Source of the DNA: Erythroxylum novogranatense
Lineage: Eukaryota; Streptophyta; Magnoliopsida; Malpighiales; Erythroxylaceae
DNA: 64,000 nt
Reading direction: 5' to 3'
Assembly: GCA_029891385.1 (NCBI GenBank)
Contig: CM057229.1
Location: forward strand, 3,845,001 to 3,909,000
Below the pieces are notes generated by a model. It saw only the letters and a list, made by a program, of their open reading frames with translations. It had not been told where the DNA came from and searched no databases. Positions 1 to 16,000 of this stretch are shown piece after piece. The translations under genes and the position numbers were made by a program. The first letter of the stretch is position 1. Every line of letters starts with the position of its first letter.

Positions 1-25
1 ATGTATACTAAAGTCCATAATCGCT

Positions 26-34
26 TATATAAAA
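26..34 (+). promoter_or_regulatory. TATA box of the SCPL pseudogene
   Basis: The string TATATAAAA lies about 63 bases before the first ATG (97) of the SCPL pseudogene, at a usual plant TATA-to-start distance. The promoter element therefore looks intact although the gene behind it is destroyed. Assignment is by motif and position only. Confidence 0.5.
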
Positions 35-96
35 GCACACAGCCTCTCAACATTCGGCAATCATCATCAAACTTGCAAATTTCTCGAACCAAGAAA

Positions 97-1359
<1,263 letters not shown>

Positions 1360-1873
1360 TAACACGTAATGATACCTTAGTTATATATCTCGGATCGAAT
1401 GTAAAAGGACAATAAACGAAGAAATACAAAAAATACCTGATTTTAGTTCTATAACTTTAAACGAGTTTTTTGATGTAGAAACGAGCACGAATCTACCGTC
1501 GTCTTTACAAAAACCACTCACCGGGACACGGTCAACGTCTTTCTACAGTTTTTTCAAAACATAAGCTCTCTTAATAGGTCAGAGAATCCTTATGCTTACG
1601 AATGATATGAGAACTTGCAAAAGATCGACCTTAACATTTATATAGCTTCTATATCGGGCTTCTCCATCACAGGCTCGATATGATTTTGGACCACACTGAT
1701 CGGGATCTATTTTTTACCGGACTTCGACCAATTGATTTAAATCATTTATTGAGCCACTTTATTATCTTTATCTGGATCAAATTACGCAACTTAACCGATA
1801 AGTTATTTGAAAAATAAAAAATGCAATTAATTAATGTTGTCCAACTTTATGGAAAAGTAAAAAATATCTAACA
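1360..1873 (-). repeat. 3' LTR of the SCPL-exon Copia element
   Basis: Homologous to 7935-8443 over its whole length, with many point differences. Shared segments include the CTTAGTT and GGATCGAATG type strings at the left end and the TTATGGAAAAGTAAAAAATA type string at the right. It ends in TCTAACA, against TCCAACA in the partner. On the minus strand it starts TGTTAGATA. Confidence 0.85.
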
Positions 1874-4800
1874 TTCTCTTCCTTGGATAATACTTAATTG
1901 CGGTATTGACTCAAGTTAAAAACAATTTAAAAACTCGGTTAAGCTACGCTACTATTAGTCGACTAAGTTTAAAAACAAAACATTTGATCCAAAGATAACG
2001 AAAGTCCATTATTCCGTCCTACAAAACTTTCGATACTGAAAAGTTTCAAATGCATGTGTCATATGCGATACAAATCTAATACAATTACGTATACCTAATA
2101 CCTCATTAACATGAATGGAAAAATGGAGTGTGACAAACTAGGATGATACATTTATGATCTATTATATCATCTTTTTTTGTAAATCTCGATTTCTCCAACT
2201 TTATTGTAAATTGCATATGTTAAATTGTATTAAAGAAATCGTGTTTTCTTTCACCGAATGCTAAACAGTATTAAAAAAAACTTGTTTCCTCTCACCAAAT
2301 GTTAAACTGCATCAGAGGAAACCTTTATATTCTCCAACTGAATGCTAAACTGCATCAGAGAACCTTTATGAGATTAAAACTTATATCCCTCTATGTCATG
2401 TGAAACTTAAAGGATATACTTATAAAACTGTATATGTCTAAATGAAATAGGCTTAAGGTCAATATGTATATATTCCCAATGATCTTTAAATGCTTAAGAT
2501 TGACATAAATCTTATGACTTTTATATGTATTATGACAATGTATGATAACATGTATTACTGAGGATAAATGATGATCATCTTTGTTGATGAACCATCATAC
2601 AGTCATAATACATCAAATGTATAAATGTACAAATGTCCATAAATCAAATATAACGATCCTCTAACCAACAGTGTCTAAGGACTTCAAAATACCCATACTG
2701 TATACTTGTATTTCAAACACAAGTGGGTGAAGTCTTTTAGTTAAAGAATCGACTTATAGTTCCTCAGTCCTTAAATGCTTCAAATCTTAATGTCACATTT
2801 TCGTGTCAACTCCTTTATGGTTAAGAAGTTGACCTTCAAATGCATAGACCCTGTGATGTTCTTATTGTTACTAAACAACATAGTAGCAAAATTATCACAA
2901 TACAATGGAACGGCTCTAGACATTGAATCAACCACAGACAACTCAAAAATTAAGTTTCTAAGTTAAACCGTTTATGAAGTAGCCCTATAGTATGCATTCT
3001 GCATGCATGGTCGAGAAAATCACCTATGTCTACTTGACACTCTTCCACGATATTGTATCATCTGCAAAATTAAACTATAACCTTAAGTGAATTTTCGATC
3101 ACCCAGACATATAGATAAAATCTGAATCTGAATTCTCTATGAGGTTTAATCTGTTGACTTTGCTATATGTCAACATATAATCCTTGATTCCCTTTAGTAT
3201 CTCAACACGCTCTTGACTACATGTCAATGGTTTATATTGGGGTTAACTAGATATTAACCAAACAGTCTAACAATAAATACAATATCCCACATAGTATTTA
3301 CCCTAGAATATATCAGGTTATCAACCATACTTAAAAACAGAACATTCCTCATAACCTCTCTCTTTACTTTATTCTTTGGATATGGTGTCAAATATTATCT
3401 CTCACTATGAGAGATAGGTGTCACGATAGGTTTACAGTTAACCGTATTAAACTTTTGTAATATATACTCACTGTTTGCACTCTATGAGAGGTCTGATAAG
3501 TGTTGAGTTCTTTCCTGGTGAATCTGAATACCTAGGACAAAAAATGCTTCATCAAGGTCCTTTATGTCAAAGTTCTTGACAAAAAGTTGCTAAACCTCAT
3601 GCAACATGGTCAAGTAATTTGACGTGAGTAATATATCATCCACATGTTATAATAAGAAGATAATTTTGCTTCCCTTGACCTCATAGTATAAACATCCTTT
3701 TAACTTTTTTTTTCATGAAGCCGAAAGAGGTCATAACCTCACCAAATATAAGGTATCACTTTCAGGAGGTTTAATGTAAAACATATATTGACATGCTTAA
3801 TGTACAAACCATGCCAGTTCCATCTAGGTCCTGAAATCCTTCAGATTGTACCATATAGACCTCTTCATAAAAGTCTTTATTTAGGAAAGCGGTTTTGACA
3901 GCCATCTGATATAACTCTATATCATCATGAGTTATAATTGTCATAATCACTCAAAATGTATCCTACGAGAATACGAGAGAAAAGCTAATATAAAAGTTAA
4001 TCTTTCTCCTTGAGTGAACCATCAGGCAATTGAGCAAGCCCATAAACCGCTAAACTTTATCCTGAAATATTTTAAGTCTTAAAACTTCATTTACAACTGA
4101 CGGGTTTGCAGTTCTGCTGCAAATCAAATAGCTCCCAGACCTTATTATGCCTCATGACTTACATCTCATCAATCGTTGAAACCCTCCACAAATCTATATT
4201 GAGTTTAGAAATAGCTTCTATAAAAGTAATTGAACTCGTAACATGTCTAATATCATAGTCTTGTTCACCTTATAGACTATGTAATCAGATGGGATAGTAG
4301 GTTGTCTCATTCTAGTGGATTTAAGTAACTACATTATATCTTGTACCCTTAGGAACCACTATGTATATAGGTATAGGTTCTTGTTCCTGTGTAAGCACGG
4401 TACAAAGACCTAAATCCACCAGATCTAACTGTATGAGAAGCAGGTACATAATAACTATAGTATCTACCTTGCAATCATCCGAAGGGTCAAATGGTCAACC
4501 ATCATCATAGACATCATACTTCAGAAACTTCAGTTGTTTGTATTTCCACTATTTTGGTCCCTCCTTTTCTACATTGAAATCTGTAGCCTTTAGAGTGGTT
4601 GGGATATCTTGCTAAATAACAATGAGTATGCAATTTTTCTTTATAAGGATTATACTAGTTCATAAGGTAGCCTCATACACAAATGTGTGCAAGGTCGGGT
4701 TTTCACACTTTTAAATAATAAGGTAGATTAATCATGTTCTGCATCGACTTCTTTAAGTCATTTAGAATGCAATTATGCCTTTCGATAACATACCATTTTG

Positions 4801-5747
4801 CTCAAGACTATCTGGCATAGTAAACTAAGTCACTATTCTAACTGATTTCGTATATCTAGCAAATAGACCTTTTCATATCCTGAAGCATCATATTTGCTAT
4901 GATATTCTCCTTAACAGTCAAATTTTACTATCTTGATGAATTTTTCCAATTGATTTTCAGCCTTCAGTCCTTAAGCAAAAACGCATAACTGTAATGAGAA
5001 TAATCATCAACAAATGTCAGAATATATTTGGAATTGCATAATGCAACTTTATAAGGTCTATTGATATCTTTATGTATCAGACTCAATAAGTCAGAAATAT
5101 GAGTTGACCCTTCTTCCTTATTAGTCAACTTACCCCTGCAATAGTCAACACATGTTCTCAGATCATCATAATCTATAACTGAGAGAATGCTTTCCTTAAT
5201 CGATCTCTCAACCCTAGCTCTGAAAATCTGGCTTAACTTTTATGTCACACTATATATGACTTTTCATTCATCAGGGTCCTTCATTTCATGACTTATTTAG
5301 CAAGATACAAAAAAGCATATATCTAATTCAGGGTAAGACATATTCTATACAAACTATATGACAAGAAAGATGTACCATTATGCTTTGCATTAAGCACAGT
5401 TGTACAACAGAAGCATTAAATACAAAACATCAACCTTCTTTGTCTAAAATTGATACAAAGATCACATATAAAATGTGTTATGTAAAAACCAAAATGAACA
5501 TTGGAGCAAGGTTCAGCTCATACATTCCCTTACAGATATTTCATTCACTTCTTCATTGTTGTCAACCATTAGTTCCTGCTTCTCTTTATTTGGCTTTATC
5601 CTGGATATGAACCCTTGCATTGTGGAAGTACCTTGATCAGATACTCCAATATCTAATCACCAATTTCTTAACGCGACTATCGCAATTTAGATTTATAAAT
5701 TGATAGCCAAGGAGTTACCTGATAGTCACAGTCTTTCTTTCTAGGCC

Positions 5748-6285
5748 TCATACTGCTGGCTTCTGTATGTTCCCAGGACCTTTACCAACACTGGATTGAC
5801 TAGCGTCAGCATATGGAGAAGATTTTAACTTTCGACCTTTGATCTTAGCGAGCTTCATCTTTGCCTTCTCTTTTGTTGCATCGAGGGTTGTAAGAGTAGC
5901 AAACTTGAGTTTCTCCTCCACAGCAATGCAATGGGTAATCAAAGCATTGAAGATCCATTCCTCATTCTGAAAATAATATGTCATCACCAGATTACTAAAC
6001 TCTGGAGGGAGTGTATTCAGATTCTGGTAAACTATGAAGACATTATGAAGAAAAATGTTTAACATCTTTAGTTTACTGTAAAGATGGATCATTCTTGATA
6101 TGTGCTCCATTACTCCCCTTTTTTTTCGTATACCTCATGGAGAATAATTTTTTCATCAAGACATTTGTCTCAACATTAAGTAAGATTGGGTACCTCTGAG
6201 AGACATTACCAAGAAACTCCTTCGCTATGTGTGTGTCTAGAAGTCCACTAAGCAAATGGTCAGGAATGGATATTTTAATGGTCAT
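5748..6285 (-). pseudogene. Copia gag remnant
   Basis: Two overlapping reading frames on the minus strand (6285-6073 and 6110-5748) together resemble a Copia gag polyprotein. The N-terminal piece reads MTIKISIPDHL... with AKEFLGNVSQRY. The second contains YSKLKMLNIFLHNVFIVYQNLNTLPPEF, the usual shape of the UBN2/gag segment, followed by a basic tail. A frameshift separates them near 6,100. The zinc knuckle is not visible. Function is lost. Confidence 0.65.
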
Positions 6286-7920
6286 AAGACTTAATCTGTT
6301 AGACCGATCCCTAACTTCATAGGATGCTTTATGAGCTCTCGAGCTTATAAATGTAGGTAGAAATGGCTTATCCTACCGTACGGCTATATCAGCCTCAGCT
6401 ATCTCTATAACATTTAATACATCCTCTGTCCACATCTTCGTATTGAAATCGATTAAGGTTTCAATGGTAACATTGATATTGTTAATCGAAAAGTTGACTG
6501 CATAATAACATTGTTTAAATCAACACAAATGTAAGACAACAGCGATACTCAAAGTCATTAAAACAGTATCTTTATTGAAAATATGGTCACACATATTATG
6601 AAACACCTATGGGCAGAATACATGATATATTCAATTAGATTTTCACATAAAAGTAATCAGAGTACAAATCATCAACTCTCATGACACTACCACTTGTGTG
6701 GGCGAATAGATTATTCAAGCAATGACTTTCCTCTATCTTATGCCTTTACGCACATCTCAAAATCTCATGTAAGACTATCACCTGTGGGCAGAATAACCAA
6801 ACATGATACCAGAGATATCCCCTAACATGTAAGCAGAACAATTTAAAATCCTAACTTGAAAAGCCACTGTGGCGACTACATCCTTATCAACACTCAAAAA
6901 GTCCACAAACACAAAGGATGTATCTTTATATCATCCTTACATTCTTGATGGGCATATGGTGTGTGACAATGTAACTTCAATAAATGCAAAAACCCGAATG
7001 CATAATCTCATTGTCACACACTCGTGCTGAAGACATTATCTGAAAACTTCATTTGAGTCTTTTGTAAAGGAAAAATCTCAGTAGAGCGACTATCACGCGT
7101 CACTGGACATTGAATCGACCGCATGAGACACGAGAACCTTTTGTATCTCCCTTATGACAAATTTGTTGCATGAAAATTCACTAAAAAATGACTTCAAAAT
7201 GTCTTAATTCTTTTTTTGAATAATTATCATGCAATCCCGAATACTAAACATGAGACTCGAGACATAAAGACTTGAATTATCTCTCTCATGTGATGTCTGA
7301 AGCATGAAAATTCATTCAAAATCGGATTCAAAACATCTTAATTTCTTTTATGGAGTTAAACTTTAATTTATTACTAATGTAATAAATCTAGAAAAATAGA
7401 AAAATTTACTTTATGAATTTGTCAAACTCGAAAACTGTTCCAAAACATCCCGGGACACCCTTATGGAAAATCTGAAACTTTTTTTAAAAAAATATTGTAG
7501 CATGACATCAGCAATGCATTAGCGCATTGTAGTGCCGACGTCAACTGCAAGTGGGGTAGTCCTGGTACACGTGCCTTAGAGCGACACGCCTTCAGCTTGC
7601 ATGATCTAGACCCACGCCCACGTGGGCTTATTGACAAACACGGCGTCACACATGCCGACACGTGACTCATTTCTGTCCACCCATGTGTCGATTGCGTGTC
7701 TGACACGTCTAGTCAAAAAATGGCTGTTTCTGGCGTGTTTTGAACCTTTTTTTGCTCTCCCAGGCTCTTTTTCAACCAGTTTCTCACGGCTAAACACATT
7801 TATACCAATTTCATGTAATAAAAAGCAAAAGAAAAACTAAGAAAAAGAAGTTAACTCTCCGAAAATCTTATGGAGAAAAGACCAAAACATTTTTGTTTTT
7901 AACCACCCAATCATATTCCC

Positions 7921-7932
7921 GCTCTGATACCA
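7921..7932 (-). other. Primer-binding site (initiator Met tRNA type)
   Basis: The minus strand reads TGGTATCAGAGC, complementary to the 3' end of plant initiator methionine tRNA, two bases from the end of the 5' LTR. This fixes the minus orientation of the element. Confidence 0.9.
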
Positions 7933-7934
7933 CG

Positions 7935-8443
7935 TGTAAGATATAACGATATCTTAGTTCCATATCCGAATCGAATGTGAAAGGGTAATAAATGAAGAAA
8001 TGCGGAAAATACCTGATTTCGATTCTGTAACTTCAAACTAGTTTTCTGAAGCTGAAACAAGTGCGAATCAACCACCGCTTTCACGGGAACCGCTCACAGG
8101 GATGCGGTCAACGTCTTTCTATAGTTTTATTAAAATATAAGTTCTCTTAACGAGTCAGAAAATCCTTATGTTTATTAATGATATAAACAACTGTAGGAGA
8201 CCTTAACTTTTATAAATAGCTTCCACATCGCGTTTATCCATTATAAGCTCGATATGAGTCCGGTCCACACTGATCGAGATTTATTTTTTACCCGGACTTT
8301 GATCCATTGATTTATATCATTTATTGGACCACTTTATTATCTTTATCTGGATCATTATGTAACTTAACTAATAAATTATTTCAAAAACAAAAAAATAGTT
8401 AAATATTATCCAACTTTATGGGAAAATTAAAAAATATCCAACA
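7935..8443 (-). repeat. 5' LTR of the SCPL-exon Copia element
   Basis: On the minus strand it begins TGTTGGATATTTTT and ends ATCTTACA, the TG...CA termini expected of an LTR. The primer-binding site lies 2 bases beyond its inner end. The outer end abuts the right copy of the GGGATA target duplication. Confidence 0.85.
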
Positions 8444-8450
8444 CGGGATA

Positions 8451-9030
8451 ATACCTTTCTTTTTTCTGTAAGTAGGATTCTATCTATATACTTGATGTTA
8501 CCGAGTAATTTTGCCCTTTAATCTTTCTAATTTCTTGATTTGTTATAATTAGTTGAAAGGTTTGGACCCTTGCCCTGACGGCCACGTCCAAAGGGCCCTT
8601 CATGCAAAGGCTACAAGATGGGAAAGTTTGCGGGTGCGTAAGGACCTGCTTGAATTGTTTTTATAAAAAGGTATAAAAATTGTTCACTTATAAACAAATG
8701 TACTTGTATCTGTATCATCTCCGGTGGAATAAAAGGATGGCCAGACAGTCCAAACAGTGTTCTGCCTGTCATTAAGCACCTTATAGCTAGTGCTAGTGGA
8801 TTAAGGGTATGGCTTTACGGGTCAGTTCATGATTCCAGGAGCTTGATGTTTCATTCAAAAATTTAAATACATGGAGAAGTGAAATGAAAAATTAACGCAA
8901 GATCGAATCAAATACAATCAAAATTAACTGCAAGGACATAAACCAACAGTTCATTCACAACGGAACACGGTGGGGATATAGATCCTTCAATAACAGTAAC
9001 AGCCATAAGATACGTTTTCTTTTTCTAAGC
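8451..9030 (+). pseudogene. SCPL pseudogene, 3' portion beyond the Copia insertion
   Basis: Exon fragments of the same SCPL pseudogene continue after the retrotransposon. About 8,565-8,635 gives the DPC and ALHARATRWES segments (family: DPC...VQ.AIHAK.TKWE). About 8,730-8,822 gives the W.DSP.SVLPVIKHLIA..GLRVWLY exon, in a shifted frame. About 8,990-9,020 gives GDIDPSITVTAIRY, which holds the second Asp of the GDxD box. The last exon, with the catalytic His, is not seen before the next gene. Confidence 0.8.
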
Positions 9031-12329
<3,299 letters not shown>

Positions 12330-13053
12330 GACCCATCATCTCTTTTTCGTTTGAATAATTATGAACAAAAACAAAAGATGAAAATAAATGAGATAATGTC
12401 ATTTCCTTTCACCATACTTCATTTCAAAAGTGAAAATCGTGTCATAATGCCACGACTGGGGCACATCTCCATGTAAAATTCCCCATCTGGGGGAATTCTG
12501 AACACTAACTTTGGTTTCTTTTTCTTCTTCAATTTGGATTCTGCTTCCTCAGACTGTTCTCACATAGTTGATATCCCGACTACATAGGTACAAGCTTCTG
12601 CAATACCTAGGGAGAGAGCAAATTTTCGTGATTTTATAACTGCACAAGGATTACAGAGTACATTTTGGGTTGAGAAGTATATTAAATTGCATCAAAATCA
12701 AGAAACGTATATACAAAAAATGAGTTTTGGCTTGTGGCAGAATCATCTTCAAAGCTACTTCCAGGCAATGGCATTTCAATACTCTTTTTACTGATCCTCT
12801 GAAGTAACGAAGAGCCATTCAAATGCCTGTGGATTTCGACCCCATTATATTCTCTGCTATCAAAAATGTCAACTCAACAAGGTGGATCTTGACGGTTTAG
12901 GGAGTAGCAACCATTTAACACCTCGTGGTTTCTTCCGAGCCTGTCAAGCATCAATTGGAAACTAGGAAATGTCAATTAAATTTCTTAAATTCAATCAGGA
13001 GGATTAAATCGTGAAAGAAAAATGCCTTAAAAAAAAAGCTACCTGGACAGTTG
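12330..13053. other. Convergent 3' flanks of SCPL and UROS
   Basis: 724 bases between two convergent stop codons. It should hold both 3' UTRs. I see no conserved reading frame, RNA gene or repeat. Confidence 0.5.
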
Positions 13054-16000
13054 TTATGAGTTATCACGTGCCTTCAATGCGTCCAGAATACTGTCCACCC
13101 ACCTGCCACAGAAACAGATGAGGTATTATCTCCAGCCCAGTAATTGCTCAAACGGGCACATAACAAGGCTAATAGATAGGCATTTACTGGTCTATTAAAG
13201 ATGTATTAATAAGGATTTGTTCGAAGTACCAAAATGTCACTAGACAATGGGAGAAACACTGTGGGACGTTGATGAACCACAAAAGCTTTACTTAAAGAGA
13301 CATTGAAGCTTTATAATAAAAGAAATTTCAAGATCTGTCTTCCTTTGTAATGATAAACAAACTCTCCACCATGTCACACCCATGGGCAGCCATTCCGGAC
13401 AAGAAATAATCGATCTAAGAAGGAATTATTTTATATTATGGCAAGTCTTATCTGTTCAGTACTTGATATGAGCGACACATCCTGACGCAAGCTACAAAGA
13501 CACTGTCTTTATGAGTTCATACATAGAACTGGCAAGTATTGTATCATGTTGACTGGAAAGAGAATGACATCAATAAAGCAAATAAAAGGAACTGATAATT
13601 TACCCTTCAAAACCAGGACGTTCTGGGTAGTACACATTTTTCAAGCCTAATCTTCTTGCAGCTGCAGCAGTTGTCTCACCAATACAGGCCACAGAATTGT
13701 CGCATTGCTCCAGCTCTGAAACAACATTCATCCATGCTCTGTTCCAATGGAGCCAAATGAACGAAGTAACTAACCAAAAGAAAACTACTTGAACAACTAA
13801 TAGCAACCAAAAGAAGGGGAGGTGTTTTCATGGATTTTCCACCGTATGAAGCAAAACCCAAAGCATTTTCACTTCCCATAAGTCCAATATGACCAAATGC
13901 TGATGTAGGATGAACATAGAATATGCCAAGTACTCTATAAAACACATGCAAATCATAAATTTAAGGAGGCTGTTCTAGTTTTGCTAGGACTTAGACTTTG
14001 GAGCTGATATTTACAAATAAGAATTAAATAAAAGGAAATGTTTAGGAATAACTGCTACAGTTTGTAACAAGTAGTAGGGAGTAAAGCAAACAAAAGTAAT
14101 GGTGTCGCACCAATAGATTCGTAAAAGTCACTTACTAGAGTTCAGAAACCACTCTTAAAAAGAAAGCAGCACAATTCCCAACACTCAAATTAAGAATTTT
14201 TATAAAAACTCACTCATATTTCTTTTATAAAACCAAAGCACAAAACATATAAGAATCCTGCCACTTGATACTATTAACACAGACAGTTTAGTTTTTTAAT
14301 CCAACTAAAGAACTTACAAATTAGACATATCCTCAAGAAGGAAAAAAATTTCTGATAATCCAATTAAATAACTTACAAATTAGACGTATCCTCAAGAAGG
14401 AAAAGAATTATGACAATTAAAGATACTATAAGCTAGTTCTCTTTCTACATCAAATGCATAGGTGCCAAAGTTCTAATGGTTGATATAGAACAATAATGAA
14501 AAAGTTGAAAATACAAATATAATTATCAACGACAAAAGGTAAAATGAAAAGAAAAGAGAAATATATACATTTTCCATGAAATTGGATTGGAAAGTCAAAG
14601 AAAACTACTAACCGCACTGCTGAAGGAGATGCAACAGCAATAACAGGGGCAGAAAGTGCCTGCTTCAGAATCCTTTTGTCAACATGATTAACAGGTACCT
14701 AATATATATATGAGGACAATCAGCATATTTGACCCCTTGGTAATGGAAAAGAAGTCATCCAGTTCATGCCAAGTGATGAAAGAAAACACAGTATATAAAC
14801 ATGTAATACCACAGCTAAGCAAGGTTCCCATACATATAACTAATAGAAATGGTGACCAAATACTCAAGAAAAAGGTCGCACATGGCTGAATTTACTCCTG
14901 GTTAGAACTCATGAAAAGCAAATAGAATATTTGTAATATGAGAAAATATAGACGAGTCCATTGAAACTACCCAAATCAAGACACTTACTGTTGTATACGT
15001 ATTTAGCCTCACAACCTCAAATCCACGACTGGATAGCCCTTCCTCTGAAACATTAGCAAAATGCACATCTATATCAGTTTTTAATAAATGATTGAATCCA
15101 TAAGGATATGTTATGTTGTCATATACCCATTAGGATAAGGATTTGTTATGTTATCCTATATCCATTAGGATTTGTTTCTGTTTTATTTTATTTTAAGTTT
15201 CCTAGTTAGGAAGGTTTTCTTGTCCAGCAATAAAAGAAAATAAGTTAGCTTTAGAAAAGGATTTCAATCAATCCTTTTCACATTAGAATTAGGACTCTTA
15301 TATACCATAACACGTTAGGGATATAAAAGGGAGGGTTAACATATGTTTGAGGCAGCCCGAAACGTTATTATTTCTAATAAAACTTCTGCAGGAAATTCTC
15401 CGGAGAGAGTGTCTTTTCTTGCTTATTAAATCCTAAGTTTTATGCTTGGATTTGGTTCTGAGATTAACCTAAAATCTCTACCTAATTACTTCCGCTATGT
15501 TAGTTGATATCAGAGCATTAAAATCCAGTTTTTTTTTTTTAATTTCTTTCTTGGTGCCTTTCCAGTTTTGTTTCTGCTCCAGCCCATCTTCTAGCCCTAC
15601 CAACCCAGAAGATTTGTTTCTGCTCCAACCCATCTTCCAGCCCTACCAACCCAGAAGATTTGTTTCTGCTCCAGCCCATCTTCCAACCCTACCAACCCAA
15701 AAATTTCACCCCAAAACCTAGAAAATCAAACCAAACGTTTTCAGTCTTGACCAACCAGTACACATGGCTGATCAATGAGATAACCAGAGATTTGATGAAG
15801 TTTTGGAGGCTATTAATGGATTAGCAACTCGTATGGATCAACTTCTAACCATTATGGGCCTTAATCAAGCCAATAATGGAGAAATACCACTTAAGGGAGC
15901 TTAAGGCAGAGGTTTACCTCAACCCCAACTAATTGGCAGACCTGATCTTCCAAGGAATACAAAAAACAAAAGAGCTCACGGTCAGAATCTGATGCCTCTT

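Larger units (their letters stand above)
1360..8443 (-). mobile_element. Degenerate Ty1/Copia LTR retrotransposon in SCPL exon 4
   Basis: A 7.08-kb element in minus orientation, flanked by GGGATA on both sides (1354-1359 and 8445-8450, with one extra base after the right LTR). Its two diverged LTRs are at 1360-1873 and 7935-8443. The minus-strand order is 5' LTR, primer-binding site (7921-7932), long leader, gag remnant (5748-6285), reverse transcriptase remnant (about 3600-3700), RNase H remnant (about 2770-2910), 3' LTR. The RT piece reads HVDDILL, the Copia YVDD active-site box, after the family-typical SKIIFLL. The RNase H piece reads LYCDNFATMLFSNN. No long open frame survives. The LTRs differ visibly, including small gaps, so the insertion is old. 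Confidence 0.88.

Noticed and set aside
7461..7840. Overlapping frames on both strands in the GC-rich Copia leader
   Set aside because: They arise from base composition, with no homology or codon character.
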